A stretch of DNA of 29,447 bases from a virus: the IMG/VR virus record IMGVR_UViG_3300037504_000284, positions 1-29,447 of that record; one strand, 5' to 3'. The position numbers were made by a program, and so were the translations under genes. Below, piece after piece: positions 21,154-28,783 of this stretch (position 1 is its first letter; every line of letters starts with the position of its first letter). The notes beneath the pieces were generated by a model. It was given only the letters and a program-made list of their open reading frames with translations, was not told the DNA's origin and made no database searches.

Positions 21154-21588
21154 ATGGGTACAAATTATTATGCAATTCCACAAGCTACTGAAGAGCGTAA
21201 AGAAGAAATCAAAAAAGCAGTAGACAGAGATGATTTTGAGAAAGCACGAGATATGATGGGTGAGAGAATCCATATTGGTAAATCTTCTATGGGTTGGGAG
21301 TTTAAATTTGATCACAATTATTGGGAGTATTTTAACAAGGACAAGGATGAGATTGTAGATTTTATAGATCGTTGCAATATTTACGATGAATATGGTCGGT
21401 ATATATCGCATGGAGAATTTTGGCAGATGGTAGAAAATAAGAAAGGTGGATTGAATAGTTTGCGTTATAAAGAAGAGTGGGAGAATTTACATGGTGATTT
21501 ATCTCGTCCGTCTTATATGTTTGAGAAAGATTATGGAGATATTTACGTGGATGATCTTTGTTTTTCTCAGCATTCTCCGTTTTCGTGA
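21154..21588 (+). CDS. MGTNYY-type conserved phage protein
   Basis: A 144-residue protein starting MGTNYYAIPQATEERKEE, with ERIHIGKSSMGWEFKF at about 44-59. 'MGTNYY ... HIGKSS-x-GW-x-F' is a signature I recognise from many phages of different hosts; its function has not been established to my knowledge. Family members often have two CxxC pairs after the opening, which are absent here. It is preceded by AAGGAGG at 21142-21148. A 9-bp hairpin straddles the stop codon. Confidence 0.8.
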   Translation: MGTNYYAIPQATEERKEEIKKAVDRDDFEKARDMMGERIHIGKSSMGWEFKFDHNYWEYFNKDKDEIVDFIDRCNIYDEYGRYISHGEFWQMVENKKGGLNSLRYKEEWENLHGDLSRPSYMFEKDYGDIYVDDLCFSQHSPFS

Positions 21589-21603
21589 TTTGCGAATCAC
21601 GAA
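21582..21603 (+). other. Hairpin straddling a stop codon
   Basis: TTCGTGATT-TGCG-AATCACGAA: a perfect 9-bp stem with a 4-base loop. The TGA stop (21586-21588) lies in the 5' arm. A T-poor tail follows; it may stabilise the mRNA 3' end or modulate termination. Confidence 0.5.
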
Positions 21604-21668
21604 TTAAACACAACTTAATTTGTGAATCATGTTAATTAAAATTTGAGTCAAAAACTTAAACTGAAAGT

Positions 21669-21905
21669 ATGTTTTATTTAAACAACCAGAGTACATTTAT
21701 CGAGCCACAAGGTCAAGGCGATCAGCAGAAAGTTAAACAAGCGATTAACAAACAATCCGATAGAGAGAAGAAAGGATATTGGTATAAAGTAGATGGTAAA
21801 ACTTGGAAGTGGGTGAAGAAAGGATTGTCCGGCAATCGTGCAAAAAAGAAGTATCATCAGCACAGAGAAGAAAATTATAGGAGAAACAGATTTAAAAAGT
21901 TATAA
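21669..21905 (+). CDS. Small very basic protein
   Basis: A 78-residue protein starting MFYLNNQSTFIEPQGQGDQQ, with a middle WYKVDGKTWKWVKKG and a C-terminus of almost pure Lys/Arg/His (NRAKKKYHQHREENYRRN). It is likely to bind nucleic acid. It ends 4 bases before the next gene. Confidence 0.55.
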   Translation: MFYLNNQSTFIEPQGQGDQQKVKQAINKQSDREKKGYWYKVDGKTWKWVKKGLSGNRAKKKYHQHREENYRRNRFKKL

Positions 21906-21909
21906 AACG

Positions 21910-22212
21910 ATGGATTTAGAGAGGATAATAAAAAGCAGGATAGGACAGCTTACTGAAGATCAAAAAGATTTTGAGATAAGTGAGATGTGGTGTTTGTTTA
22001 ATGATAACAGTGAAGGCAGATACAGAAATCGTAGATGGTCTGAAGAAACAGGTAAAATTATAAATGAACTGTATGATCTATTGGATATTTACTATAATGG
22101 CAAGTTTGAGAAATGTTGGAAATGCGATGGAGAAGGTGAATTTTGGGATGGATTGGATTATATGGAGTGTTCAGTATGTGATGGCAGTGGTCAAGCACCG
22201 ATTGTAGAATGA
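21910..22212 (+). CDS. Small protein with a DnaJ-type zinc finger
   Basis: A 100-residue protein. The C-terminal third holds two CxxCxGxG-like motifs, CWKCDGEGEF and CSVCDGSGQA, the zinc-binding pattern of the DnaJ cysteine-rich domain; the rest is an acidic helical domain (MDLERIIKSRIGQL ...). I chose the ATG at 21910 because the longer frame from 21838 would overlap the preceding gene. Phages often carry such stand-alone DnaJ-like zinc modules; their role is unknown, probably protein or nucleic-acid contact. Confidence 0.7.
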   Translation: MDLERIIKSRIGQLTEDQKDFEISEMWCLFNDNSEGRYRNRRWSEETGKIINELYDLLDIYYNGKFEKCWKCDGEGEFWDGLDYMECSVCDGSGQAPIVE

Positions 22213-22227
22213 TAAAATTTATATATT

Positions 22228-22425
22228 ATGGTAGAAAATAAGAATCAGCCGTTTATAGGCAGTGTTTGGAATGTCAGAGGTAATATTTATCATCAATATC
22301 CAAACAGAAGGCGAAGGCGTTGGCATTTGAACGCAGTACCAAATTCAACTAAAGTTGGAAAACAAGGTAAGGGAGTACAAGCTCCAATTCGTAGTATTAA
22401 ACAATTAATGAACAAGGAGGAATAA
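22228..22425 (+). CDS. Small Arg-rich protein
   Basis: A 65-residue basic protein starting MVENKNQPFIGSVWNVRGN, with YPNRRRRRWHLNA (about 30-42) and ending QLMNKEE. The C-terminal five residues and the following leader are repeated exactly at the end of the 22562 gene. Possible nucleic-acid binding. Confidence 0.55.
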   Translation: MVENKNQPFIGSVWNVRGNIYHQYPNRRRRRWHLNAVPNSTKVGKQGKGVQAPIRSIKQLMNKEE

Positions 22426-22434
22426 TTATGAATT
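22406..22434 (+). repeat. 29-bp direct repeat at a gene junction, copy 1
   Basis: Bases 22406-22434 are identical to 22686-22714. Each copy encodes the MNKEE end of one gene, an AAGGAGG ribosome site, and the start of the next gene (ATGAATT). The copies are 280 bp apart and bracket two small genes. Confidence 0.85.
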
Positions 22435-22565
22435 TTGAAGATTTAGGTGATGATTTTTTCAATGGTGATGATCAAAAAAGAACCTCTAATGACAAATATA
22501 ATATTGTATTAGCAGTAATGTGGTTTATAGGAGGTATGTATTTAATTATAAAATATTTGCTATGA
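22428..22565 (+). CDS. Small membrane protein
   Basis: A 45-residue protein with an acidic N-terminus (MNFEDLGDDFFNGDDQK) and a single C-terminal membrane helix (IVLAVMWFIGGMYLIIKYLL). Strong AAGGAGG ribosome site. Its stop overlaps the next ATG (ATGA). It lies inside the direct-repeat cassette. Confidence 0.6.
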   Translation: MNFEDLGDDFFNGDDQKRTSNDKYNIVLAVMWFIGGMYLIIKYLL

Positions 22566-22705
22566 AAGAACTCAATAAATTAAAAGAAATCATAAAAGAT
22601 GATAGTATTGCTATTACTTATCAATCTATGAGACAGTATAGGAATATGTTATTAAAAGTAATTAATGAAATGCAATCAAAACAAGTAATGAACAAGGAGG
22701 AATAA
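22562..22705 (+). CDS. Small helical protein coupled to the membrane protein
   Basis: A 47-residue protein starting MKELNKLKEIIKDDSIAITY and ending SKQVMNKEE. The ATG at 22562 overlaps the preceding stop; a longer in-frame start at 22520 would lie inside that gene. The MNKEE end matches the end of the 22228 gene. Confidence 0.55.
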   Translation: MKELNKLKEIIKDDSIAITYQSMRQYRNMLLKVINEMQSKQVMNKEE

Positions 22706-22714
22706 TTATGAATT
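22686..22714 (+). repeat. 29-bp direct repeat at a gene junction, copy 2
   Basis: Exact copy of 22406-22434; provides the ribosome site and first codons of the 22708 gene. Confidence 0.85.
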
Positions 22715-22878
22715 GTTGGAATTGTAAGTATTATGATTATGAAGATTATAGAATTGCACCGGATGGAACAGAACGTCCTTATGGACGATGTTTTAATCCT
22801 AAATCAGAAGAATATAAAAATAAAGTAGATGAAGATGATAGTTGTGAACATTGGAAATTGAATAAAATTATTAAATAA
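22708..22878 (+). CDS. Small Cys-rich protein (likely zinc knuckle)
   Basis: A 56-residue acidic protein. Cys at 3, 6, 29 and 47 (CWNCKYYDYEDY ... YGRCFNP ... DDSCEHW) form a CxxC plus two spaced Cys, a probable zinc site, like other small 'CxxCxxY' phage proteins. AAGGAGG leads its ATG. The function is unknown. Confidence 0.6.
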   Translation: MNCWNCKYYDYEDYRIAPDGTERPYGRCFNPKSEEYKNKVDEDDSCEHWKLNKIIK

Positions 22879-22890
22879 GGAGAAATAATT

Positions 22891-23349
22891 ATGAGTAAAT
22901 GGAGAATAAAAAAGTTATGGCCAGGTGACGAAGATGATGTAAATATTGGAGATATTTGGAGAGGCGTTGATTTATTTGATGAATTTAATGTTGATGAGCC
23001 AGAACAATGGCCGGAGTTTTTCGAGAAAGTGAGTGAGCACATTCTAAAAACTGAAGATGGATACAAGATTTATGATAAAAATGAAAAACTGTATTATATT
23101 GGCCGTGATTGGTCGATTATGAAAACATCTTTGAATAAGTTGGATATTTTTTCTGATGATGATAATAAGAAAATCTTTTTTGAAGAGAAAAACGCTCATC
23201 AATATGTTGAGGAAAATAAGCCGAAGTGGAGTGATAAAGATGTAATAGATTTTCTTGATTATGCAGTAAATGATAATGCTTATTATAGATTTAAAATAAT
23301 AGCTTTACTTAATCAATTTAAAAAACATAAGTCGAACGAAAATAAATGA
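22891..23349 (+). CDS. Unknown acidic protein, 152 aa
   Basis: An acidic, Trp-rich protein (LWPGDEDDVNIGDIWRGVDL; YYIGRDWSIM; DKDVIDFLDYAVND). AAGGAGAAA precedes the ATG. Its stop overlaps the metallophosphoesterase start (ATGA), which suggests a linked function. The family is unknown. Confidence 0.6.
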   Translation: MSKWRIKKLWPGDEDDVNIGDIWRGVDLFDEFNVDEPEQWPEFFEKVSEHILKTEDGYKIYDKNEKLYYIGRDWSIMKTSLNKLDIFSDDDNKKIFFEEKNAHQYVEENKPKWSDKDVIDFLDYAVNDNAYYRFKIIALLNQFKKHKSNENK

Positions 23350-24731
23350 TTATGAGATGTAAGAAATGTGGATCAGATCAGCGAGTATATCGTGACGGCA
23401 AAGAAAGAGATGGCACTCAGATGTGGCGACACAGACAGTGTCCGGCAAATAATTACCATGATTATCGCTTTTCTGAGAACGAAGAGCAAAGGCAAAAACA
23501 GTTTGATTATACATTTGAAGAAACGAAAGATGGCAAAGGCACTATATCTTCTCCAAACTATCCATCTGATAGTGAGGATAAAGATAAAGTGCTTAATGAA
23601 TTTCTCACCGAATGTGGTGTGGATAGAAAGAAGTGGGTTGTAGAAAAATATAAAATTTCTGCGTGGGATGTTTCATCAAAATACAGGGATCAGGATTTGA
23701 AATTCGATCAAGGTGTGATGGATGGACACGCAATTCGAAAGAATCAGTGGATCAGAACAAAGAATTACTCTATCTCTGTTACACTTGCAAGAAACAAACA
23801 TGCAGAGCTTATAGAAGGATTCGAGAATTATATAAAGCAAGTGCCGAAGTTTCAGTATATTAATAAACTACCACATTATCGCCGTAAAACAGGCCATGCA
23901 CTTGAAGCGTCTCCGTTTGATGCACATTTGGGTAAAATGGCATGGATAGATGAGACGGGATACAGAAATTATGATCTTGGCATTGCAGCAGAGGATTATG
24001 AATATTCTATTGATGAGATGTTAGAAGGTGCAAATCCGTGGCAGCCGGAGAAAATTTTTTATATTGTAGGTCAGGATTTGTTTCATGTAGATAATATGGA
24101 GAATGAAACTCCGCAGAACAGAAATCCACTTGATGTAGATGGTAGGATGCCAAAAATATACGAGAAAGTTTTTATCACTGTTACAAAATCCATATACAAG
24201 TGCCGGGCAATGGCTCCGGTAGAAGTAATTTGGATTCCGGGCAATCATGATTATCTTGCCTCTATGTTTCTTACGTATTCACTTTATGAGCATTTTAAGA
24301 ATGATGAGTATGTTGATGTGGATATATGGAGAGAAGAGGCAAAGAGAACTCGTAAGGCAAGGTTGTGGGGCAATCTACTTGTAGGCTGGACACATCAGAT
24401 TACAAAATCCGGGCAGACTACATGGGGAAATGAACTTGCACAGTCTTTTCCAGAGCTTTGGGGTAAATCTGTTTTTCGTGAGTGGCATCACGGGCATCTT
24501 CACAAAAAACAAACTGTCAAAACTACTCCAGAATTTACGTCCGGCGGCGTTCTTTGTCGGCAGCTTACAGCTCTGAGTCCGGTTGATCGCTGGCATTTTG
24601 AGAACGTATTTACTGATGCAGTGCCGGGAGGAGAGGCTTTTGTATGGACACTGGATAAAGGCATTAAATCCAATATTATCAGTTGGGTTGGACAGTATGA
24701 AAAAAGTAGAAATAAAAATGTTAAAAAATGA
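23346..24731 (+). CDS. Phage metallophosphoesterase with an N-terminal zinc ribbon
   Basis: A 461-residue protein. Calcineurin-like phosphoesterase motifs are in order: SPFDAHLGK (Asp192, His194), VGQDLFHVDN (242-250; takes the place of GDxxD), IPGNHDYLAS (Asn300, His301, Asp302), VGWTH (347-350) and WHHGHLH (380-386). These bind two metal ions and would cleave phosphodiester bonds, possibly of nucleic acid. The N-terminus has CKKCGS (5-10) and an additional Cys32, a likely zinc site; residues 40-180 form a linker with a predicted helical DNA-binding-like portion. The first codon overlaps the preceding stop; an ATG two codons later is possible. Such proteins are frequent in phages; the substrate is unknown. 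Confidence 0.88.
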   Translation: MIMRCKKCGSDQRVYRDGKERDGTQMWRHRQCPANNYHDYRFSENEEQRQKQFDYTFEETKDGKGTISSPNYPSDSEDKDKVLNEFLTECGVDRKKWVVEKYKISAWDVSSKYRDQDLKFDQGVMDGHAIRKNQWIRTKNYSISVTLARNKHAELIEGFENYIKQVPKFQYINKLPHYRRKTGHALEASPFDAHLGKMAWIDETGYRNYDLGIAAEDYEYSIDEMLEGANPWQPEKIFYIVGQDLFHVDNMENETPQNRNPLDVDGRMPKIYEKVFITVTKSIYKCRAMAPVEVIWIPGNHDYLASMFLTYSLYEHFKNDEYVDVDIWREEAKRTRKARLWGNLLVGWTHQITKSGQTTWGNELAQSFPELWGKSVFREWHHGHLHKKQTVKTTPEFTSGGVLCRQLTALSPVDRWHFENVFTDAVPGGEAFVWTLDKGIKSNIISWVGQYEKSRNKNVKK

Positions 24732-25024
24732 GTTGGGGAATAGATTTTTATACAAACGTGTTTATATCGAGACAAAATTTCGGCAGCAGTCACGAGGTTG
24801 CTGCCAAAATTGAGGAACTCGAAGAAGAACTGGAGATAATAAAAGACAAATTTCTTATTATGTCTGCGGCTTCTGATTTTACTAAGTTTTATGGAGATTC
24901 AGATGATAAGCCGTTCAATTTAAGAGATGAAGTTAGTGATCTTCTTGATTGGTACAGCCGCAATGTACGTTTGATTACAAAATTAAAGTTATACAAAGAA
25001 TATTTAGAAAATAAAGGGGAGTGA
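24728..25024 (+). CDS. Small unknown protein coupled to the phosphoesterase
   Basis: A 98-residue protein. Starting MSWGIDFYTNVFISRQNFG, it has a coiled-coil EIEELEEELEIIKDKFLIM-type helix and a later helix DEVSDLLDWYSRNVRLITK. The ATG overlaps the phosphoesterase stop by 4 bases. 'MSWGID-F-x-T' openings occur in phage proteins of unknown role. Confidence 0.65.
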   Translation: MSWGIDFYTNVFISRQNFGSSHEVAAKIEELEEELEIIKDKFLIMSAASDFTKFYGDSDDKPFNLRDEVSDLLDWYSRNVRLITKLKLYKEYLENKGE

Positions 25025-25026
25025 GT

Positions 25027-25215
25027 ATGAAATCAGAAGAGGCGGTCAGACAAAGGATAGAACATCTTGAAAATCATAAATCTTTTTTGAGAGCACAGAA
25101 AGAAGCGGATTATATTTCTGAATATGAATGGATAGAAGCTACAAGACAGTTTAATATGAGGATTCATGAGCTTAAATGGATGTTAGGCGAAAAATATTTA
25201 GAAGATGTATACTAA
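25027..25215 (+). CDS. Small helical protein
   Basis: A 62-residue, coiled-coil-like protein (MKSEEAVRQRIEHLENHKSF; WIEATRQFNMRIHELKWMLG). The ATG at 25027 has the GGGGAG leader; a GTG at 25021, overlapping the previous stop, is an alternative. The heptad-like spacing of Leu suggests an oligomer. Confidence 0.55.
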   Translation: MKSEEAVRQRIEHLENHKSFLRAQKEADYISEYEWIEATRQFNMRIHELKWMLGEKYLEDVY

Positions 25216-25334
25216 TACGATTTTATTTTGCTTATAATGCTATCATAAATCCTCAAATTTAAACTTAAATAAGTTGCGAGTGGTTATGTACATCTAAAGA
25301 TTTAAAGTTAAAATTTAAAAGATATATAGTCTTT

Positions 25335-25616
25335 ATGAAAAACATTCCAGAGAAAATCTATCTGCAAGTTGATACAGAAGATGAAGAACTTTATAATGAT
25401 TTTGAAGAATTGCAAGAAGTAACTTGGTGTCAAGACAAGATCAACGATAATGATATTGAATATATCAAAAATGATGTAGTGAGAAATATTGAAAGAGAAA
25501 GAAATTATTACTTATTACATTTACAATTGTATGAAGAACAAATTACTGAAGAAGAATTTGAAGCAGAAATTGACCGACATCCTGAAAAATATATAGTTGA
25601 TTATAAAGAAGATTAA
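25335..25616 (+). CDS. Small acidic protein before the helicase
   Basis: A 93-residue, very acidic protein starting MKNIPEKIYLQVDTEDEELY, with helix VRNIERERNYYLLHLQLYEE and end RHPEKYIVDYKED. It ends 3 bases before the helicase gene. A 119-base non-coding leader precedes it. No family is recognised; a DNA-mimic or helicase partner role is only a guess. Confidence 0.6.
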   Translation: MKNIPEKIYLQVDTEDEELYNDFEELQEVTWCQDKINDNDIEYIKNDVVRNIERERNYYLLHLQLYEEQITEEEFEAEIDRHPEKYIVDYKED

Positions 25617-25619
25617 TAT

Positions 25620-27059
25620 ATGGCAGACACAGGCATTGAACGCCGAATCATTATAGGATTAGTTGCATCTGATGAGTATATCGAGAGAATAAGAGACATT
25701 TTCGATCCAACATTTTTTGAATCTACTGCTGCACGCTATATAGCTCAATGGTGCATGGAGTATTTTGATAGATATGGTCAAGCTCCGGCTACTCAGAGTA
25801 ATATAGTAGGTATTTTTATAAAAAAGAAAAGAGAAGGCAAAATTAAACAACAGCTCGCTGATGAAATAGATGAGGATATAATGCCTTCTCTTAGCGATGA
25901 GTTTCTTAGAGAAGAGTTTAACGTAGATCAGCGTGTAGAAGAAACTCAACAATACGCATTGGAGAGGGTTGTGCAGCAAAAGATTGATCAAGGTCAAAGT
26001 TATCTCAAAACAGGTGAAATTGAGAAAGCGGCAGAACTCTTTGATGTAGATATAGATGCAAGTGATAAGGATATAGAAGAGTCAATCCAGTCTATTGAAC
26101 AAATTGAACAGGAGAAGCCGGAGAAGCCGAAAATGCTTATGGCCCCGTGGCTCCGGCAAGGAGAGACAACACTCTTGTATGCACAAGCCGGTGTTGGTAA
26201 GTCACTTATTGCAATATTAACTGCATATCTTCTTGGTCTTAAAGATTATGATAAAGATGAAGCTAAGATTGGCAATTGGGTTGTGAAGAACACTACAGGC
26301 ACGTTATATATTGATGGAGAGATGGGTAAAAGTGAGATGCTTGACCGGGTGAAAGGTTTCAGATGGGTTGGACAGCAGAGAAACGGTAAAGGCATTAGAA
26401 TACTTTCTTTGCCGGATTATCAAATTGAGCAAGAAAAACAATTTGATCTGTCTGAACGAGATCAGCAGCGTAAGATTATCAAGTGGCTGCAAGAGCATCC
26501 GAAGTATAAATTACTTGTCATTGATTCGGTTTCAACAGTTTTTGGATTGGATGATGAGAATAGTAATTCAGAGTGGTCACAAAAAATTAATCCATTTATT
26601 CGGGATTTAAGAGCTTTGGGTGTGGCGCATATAATTCAACATCATGCGGGTAAAAATGGTGAATTACGTGGAGCATCGGCTATGGATGCTATGGCGCATA
26701 ATAAAATCCGTTTGAAGGATCATGACAGTAAGATGCAAGGAGAGGCTTGGTTTTGGGTTGATAATCATGGCAAGCAACGTGCTGCCGGTAAAACTTTTCA
26801 ACGTTTTCAGATTAAATTTGTAAGCGAGAGAGGTAGAACGATTTGGTTTGAGCCGGAGCAAGATTACATCAGTAAAAAAGATAAACAAGCATTATTGCAG
26901 GATTTAAGTGAAGGTATTGAGATAGAAAAATTGGCAGAAGATTATGGGATAACAAAAGAGGAGGTTATGAATGTAAAATCTAACTTCAAAAGGCTATTCT
27001 TATTGAATGAAAATGACGAGATTACGGCAAGTGGGAGAGAATTTTTGAAGAATAAGTGA
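25620..27059 (+). CDS. Replicative helicase-like protein (DnaB-N + RecA-fold ATPase)
   Basis: A 479-residue protein. Residues 5-100 look like the DnaB N-terminal helical domain (RRIIIGLVASDEYIERIRDI ... FFESTAARYIAQWCMEYF). The ATPase (about 172-400) has YAQAGVGKS (Walker A, 187-195), a TLYIDGEMGK segment (229-237), LLVIDSVSTVFG (Walker B, 298-309) and IIQHHAGKNGELRGASAM (338-355), the AAA_25/RepA-like RecA fold. The C-terminus (about 425-479) is a small HTH (IEKLAEDYGITKEEVMNVKS). It is the likely fork helicase partnered by the primase at 14803, although the family also includes RepA-type plasmid helicases. Its stop overlaps a phage promoter motif. Confidence 0.87.
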   Translation: MADTGIERRIIIGLVASDEYIERIRDIFDPTFFESTAARYIAQWCMEYFDRYGQAPATQSNIVGIFIKKKREGKIKQQLADEIDEDIMPSLSDEFLREEFNVDQRVEETQQYALERVVQQKIDQGQSYLKTGEIEKAAELFDVDIDASDKDIEESIQSIEQIEQEKPEKPKMLMAPWLRQGETTLLYAQAGVGKSLIAILTAYLLGLKDYDKDEAKIGNWVVKNTTGTLYIDGEMGKSEMLDRVKGFRWVGQQRNGKGIRILSLPDYQIEQEKQFDLSERDQQRKIIKWLQEHPKYKLLVIDSVSTVFGLDDENSNSEWSQKINPFIRDLRALGVAHIIQHHAGKNGELRGASAMDAMAHNKIRLKDHDSKMQGEAWFWVDNHGKQRAAGKTFQRFQIKFVSERGRTIWFEPEQDYISKKDKQALLQDLSEGIEIEKLAEDYGITKEEVMNVKSNFKRLFLLNENDEITASGREFLKNK

Positions 27060-27086
27060 AACTTTTTTGAAATTTTGTCGTATAAC
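27058..27086 (+). promoter_or_regulatory. Phage promoter motif before a small RNA
   Basis: GAAACTTTTTT, 9 bases, TCGTATAAC. It begins inside the helicase stop codon (TGA 27057-27059), as the copy at 13994 begins inside the sigma stop. A TTTG 22 bases before AAATTTTG gives a weaker match to the host promoter form. Confidence 0.6.
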
Positions 27087-27087
27087 G

Positions 27088-27212
27088 TTATAGAGAAATT
27101 AAAAATGAGCCATGCAAGTCAGAAAGACCGGAGATGAATTATAAATTAAAATTAACTAATGTTGAATCTAACGTCCGTATCAATTGTTAGTGTTATTTCT
27201 CCGGTCTTTTTT
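27088..27212 (+). ncRNA. Candidate phage small RNA, about 125 nt, with own promoter and terminator
   Basis: Directly after the promoter motif lies a gene-free stretch closed by AAAGACCGGAGA (27123-27134) pairing over 12 perfect bases with TCTCCGGTCTTT (27198-27209), then a run of six T (27207-27212). Inside the loop, ACTAA/TTAGT (27155-27159 with 27187-27191) and TTGA/TCAA (27162-27165 with 27180-27183) form an inner stem. No good open reading frame is present. Promoter, stem and T-run together look like a free-standing RNA; alternatively it is a large terminator. Confidence 0.65.
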
Positions 27213-27223
27213 CTGAAATTTTC

Positions 27224-27263
27224 TTTGAGTTTTTGAAACTTTATTTTAATTTTGTCGTATAAC
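27224..27263 (+). promoter_or_regulatory. Promoter before the cupin gene
   Basis: TTTG (27224-27227), 19 bases, TAATTTTG (27247-27254) is an exact Bacteroidota promoter match. It overlaps GAAACTTTATT (27235-27245), 9 bases, TCGTATAAC (27255-27263), the phage motif. It lies only 11 bases before the ATG at 27275, so a short leader is expected. Confidence 0.65.
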
Positions 27264-27274
27264 ATAAATGAACT

Positions 27275-27619
27275 ATGAAAAGAGAACAGAAAATTTGGGG
27301 ACAAAGGTGGCTTATCCGATGTGATTCAACACACGCAGTAAGTTATCTTGAACTTGAAAAGAACGTACAGTGTAGTTGGCATCGACATGAAACTAAATAT
27401 AATTTATTCGTGGTTTTAGAAGGTGAGTTAATTTTGGAGATTGAAGAACTTGATAATATTAAAACAGTTACTTTGAATAAAGGAGAAGAATTTACTATCA
27501 AACCGGGACAATGGCATCTATTTCGATGCTTTTGTGAGAATACGAAAGTTATAGAAGAAATGTTCGTAGAATATAATGAATCAGATATTGAACGTCAAAA
27601 TAAAGGGAATAGGTTATGA
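27275..27619 (+). CDS. Small cupin-fold protein
   Basis: A 114-residue single-domain cupin. The metal-binding pattern is visible: CSWHRHETKYNLFVVLEGEL (His at about 35 and 37, with a following Glu near 56), GEEFTIKPGQWHLFRC (His at about 88). The layout resembles the mannose-6-phosphate isomerase type II/sugar-related cupins. In phages such proteins may modify a sugar or act as sensors; the substrate is unknown. It is led by the promoter pair at 27224-27263 and overlaps the next gene by 4 bases. Confidence 0.82.
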   Translation: MKREQKIWGQRWLIRCDSTHAVSYLELEKNVQCSWHRHETKYNLFVVLEGELILEIEELDNIKTVTLNKGEEFTIKPGQWHLFRCFCENTKVIEEMFVEYNESDIERQNKGNRL

Positions 27620-27957
27620 AAAGAAAAGATAAAATAAGAATTTGGAACATTGAAGAAAGATTAAAAAGAGCTGAAATGAATGCGTATAAAGCTAATAATT
27701 CGTTTAAATATGATTATGGTGATGTAGTTGAAGTGAAAGACATTGATTATCAGGATGAGCCGTGGCACGCAGTGATTACAGATAGATTTATATCCCATAA
27801 AGTTTTCAGATCAGGAGTAATTATGCAAAATATGTATTATGTGACTCCTTTGGATGAAGATGAATTTGAGTTACATAAATTTAAAGAAGGTGTTAAGACT
27901 GAAGAATATAATATACAAAAATTAATTGGTAAATTTAAACTTATTAGAAATGAGTAA
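27616..27957 (+). CDS. Unknown protein, 113 aa
   Basis: A basic N-terminus (MKRKDKIRIWNIEERLKRAE) followed by a beta-rich segment (YGDVVEVKDIDYQDEPWHAV; VIMQNMYYVTPLDEDEFEL) of SH3- or KOW-like spacing. Its ATG overlaps the cupin stop by 4 bases, its end overlaps the next gene. The function is unknown. Confidence 0.6.
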   Translation: MKRKDKIRIWNIEERLKRAEMNAYKANNSFKYDYGDVVEVKDIDYQDEPWHAVITDRFISHKVFRSGVIMQNMYYVTPLDEDEFELHKFKEGVKTEEYNIQKLIGKFKLIRNE

Positions 27958-28780
27958 AGAAAAGAAATGGCAAGATTTTACTGACGAGGATTGGGAGAAT
28001 TACCAGTTCTACGTGTATAATATGAAAGATGCGGTTTATGATTTACAAAAGAAACTAAATTTCGATCCTCCACTTGAATATGAAGATATGCGTCCATCGC
28101 AGCTTTACAGTCAGTTGGCAGAAGTAAGTACAATGGTTAAACCACAATATGATAAGAAAAAATTAAAGCCGGAGACATTGGACACGATTCGTGCATTAGA
28201 GCTTCCGATGGACGGAGAAGAGCCAAAAGACCACGATCCGAATTTGCCAAAAGGCCATCCGAGATATATCTATAACGAGAACAATCTGGTTAAACTGAAA
28301 CAAATTGCAAAAAGTAATTATCGGTTTAAACCGCTTCTGCCGAAACTTTCTACTTATCATGATGCGGCTACTTTGAAAGCTGATATGATCGCACAATTTT
28401 ACGAGAGTGAAGAGGAGTTCGAGAAAAAAGTTAAAATGGCCGAGTCTTATTGGGTTAAGGAGAGAAAAAAGAATCGTAATAAGAATATGTTTAAACTGTT
28501 TGAAGGCAAGAACAAGAGAACAGTTTATACAATCACACTTGCAGTAATTTATCATACTGGACAGTGGCCGGATACAGCCAGTGGTATTGTTGGACAGGTT
28601 ATTCGTGAAATAGAAGGTCTTCAGCCGCATCAAGATATTCCGAAAGAGAGATGGCCGGAGAGAGAAATCAGATCGTTGAATACTATAATAAGTATAGCAC
28701 TTTACGCATTGGTTGCATTTGGTATGTTAGAAAGAGACAATGAAAATAAATATCATAAAACAAACAATCAGGAGGAGTAA
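27950..28780 (+). CDS. Unknown protein, 276 aa, possible C-terminal winged helix
   Basis: I chose the ATG at 27950 (MSKEKKWQDFTDEDWENYQF); a longer frame from 27926 overlaps more of the preceding gene. It is acidic and helical, with a mid region LPKGHPRYIYNENNLVKLKQ. The C-terminal third (TVYTITLAVIYHTGQWPDTA; SLNTIISIALYALVAFGMLE) has a helix-strand order like a winged helix. No family is recognised. It has an AGGAGGAG ribosome site at its end for the next gene. Confidence 0.6.
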   Translation: MSKEKKWQDFTDEDWENYQFYVYNMKDAVYDLQKKLNFDPPLEYEDMRPSQLYSQLAEVSTMVKPQYDKKKLKPETLDTIRALELPMDGEEPKDHDPNLPKGHPRYIYNENNLVKLKQIAKSNYRFKPLLPKLSTYHDAATLKADMIAQFYESEEEFEKKVKMAESYWVKERKKNRNKNMFKLFEGKNKRTVYTITLAVIYHTGQWPDTASGIVGQVIREIEGLQPHQDIPKERWPEREIRSLNTIISIALYALVAFGMLERDNENKYHKTNNQEE

Positions 28781-28783
28781 ATT

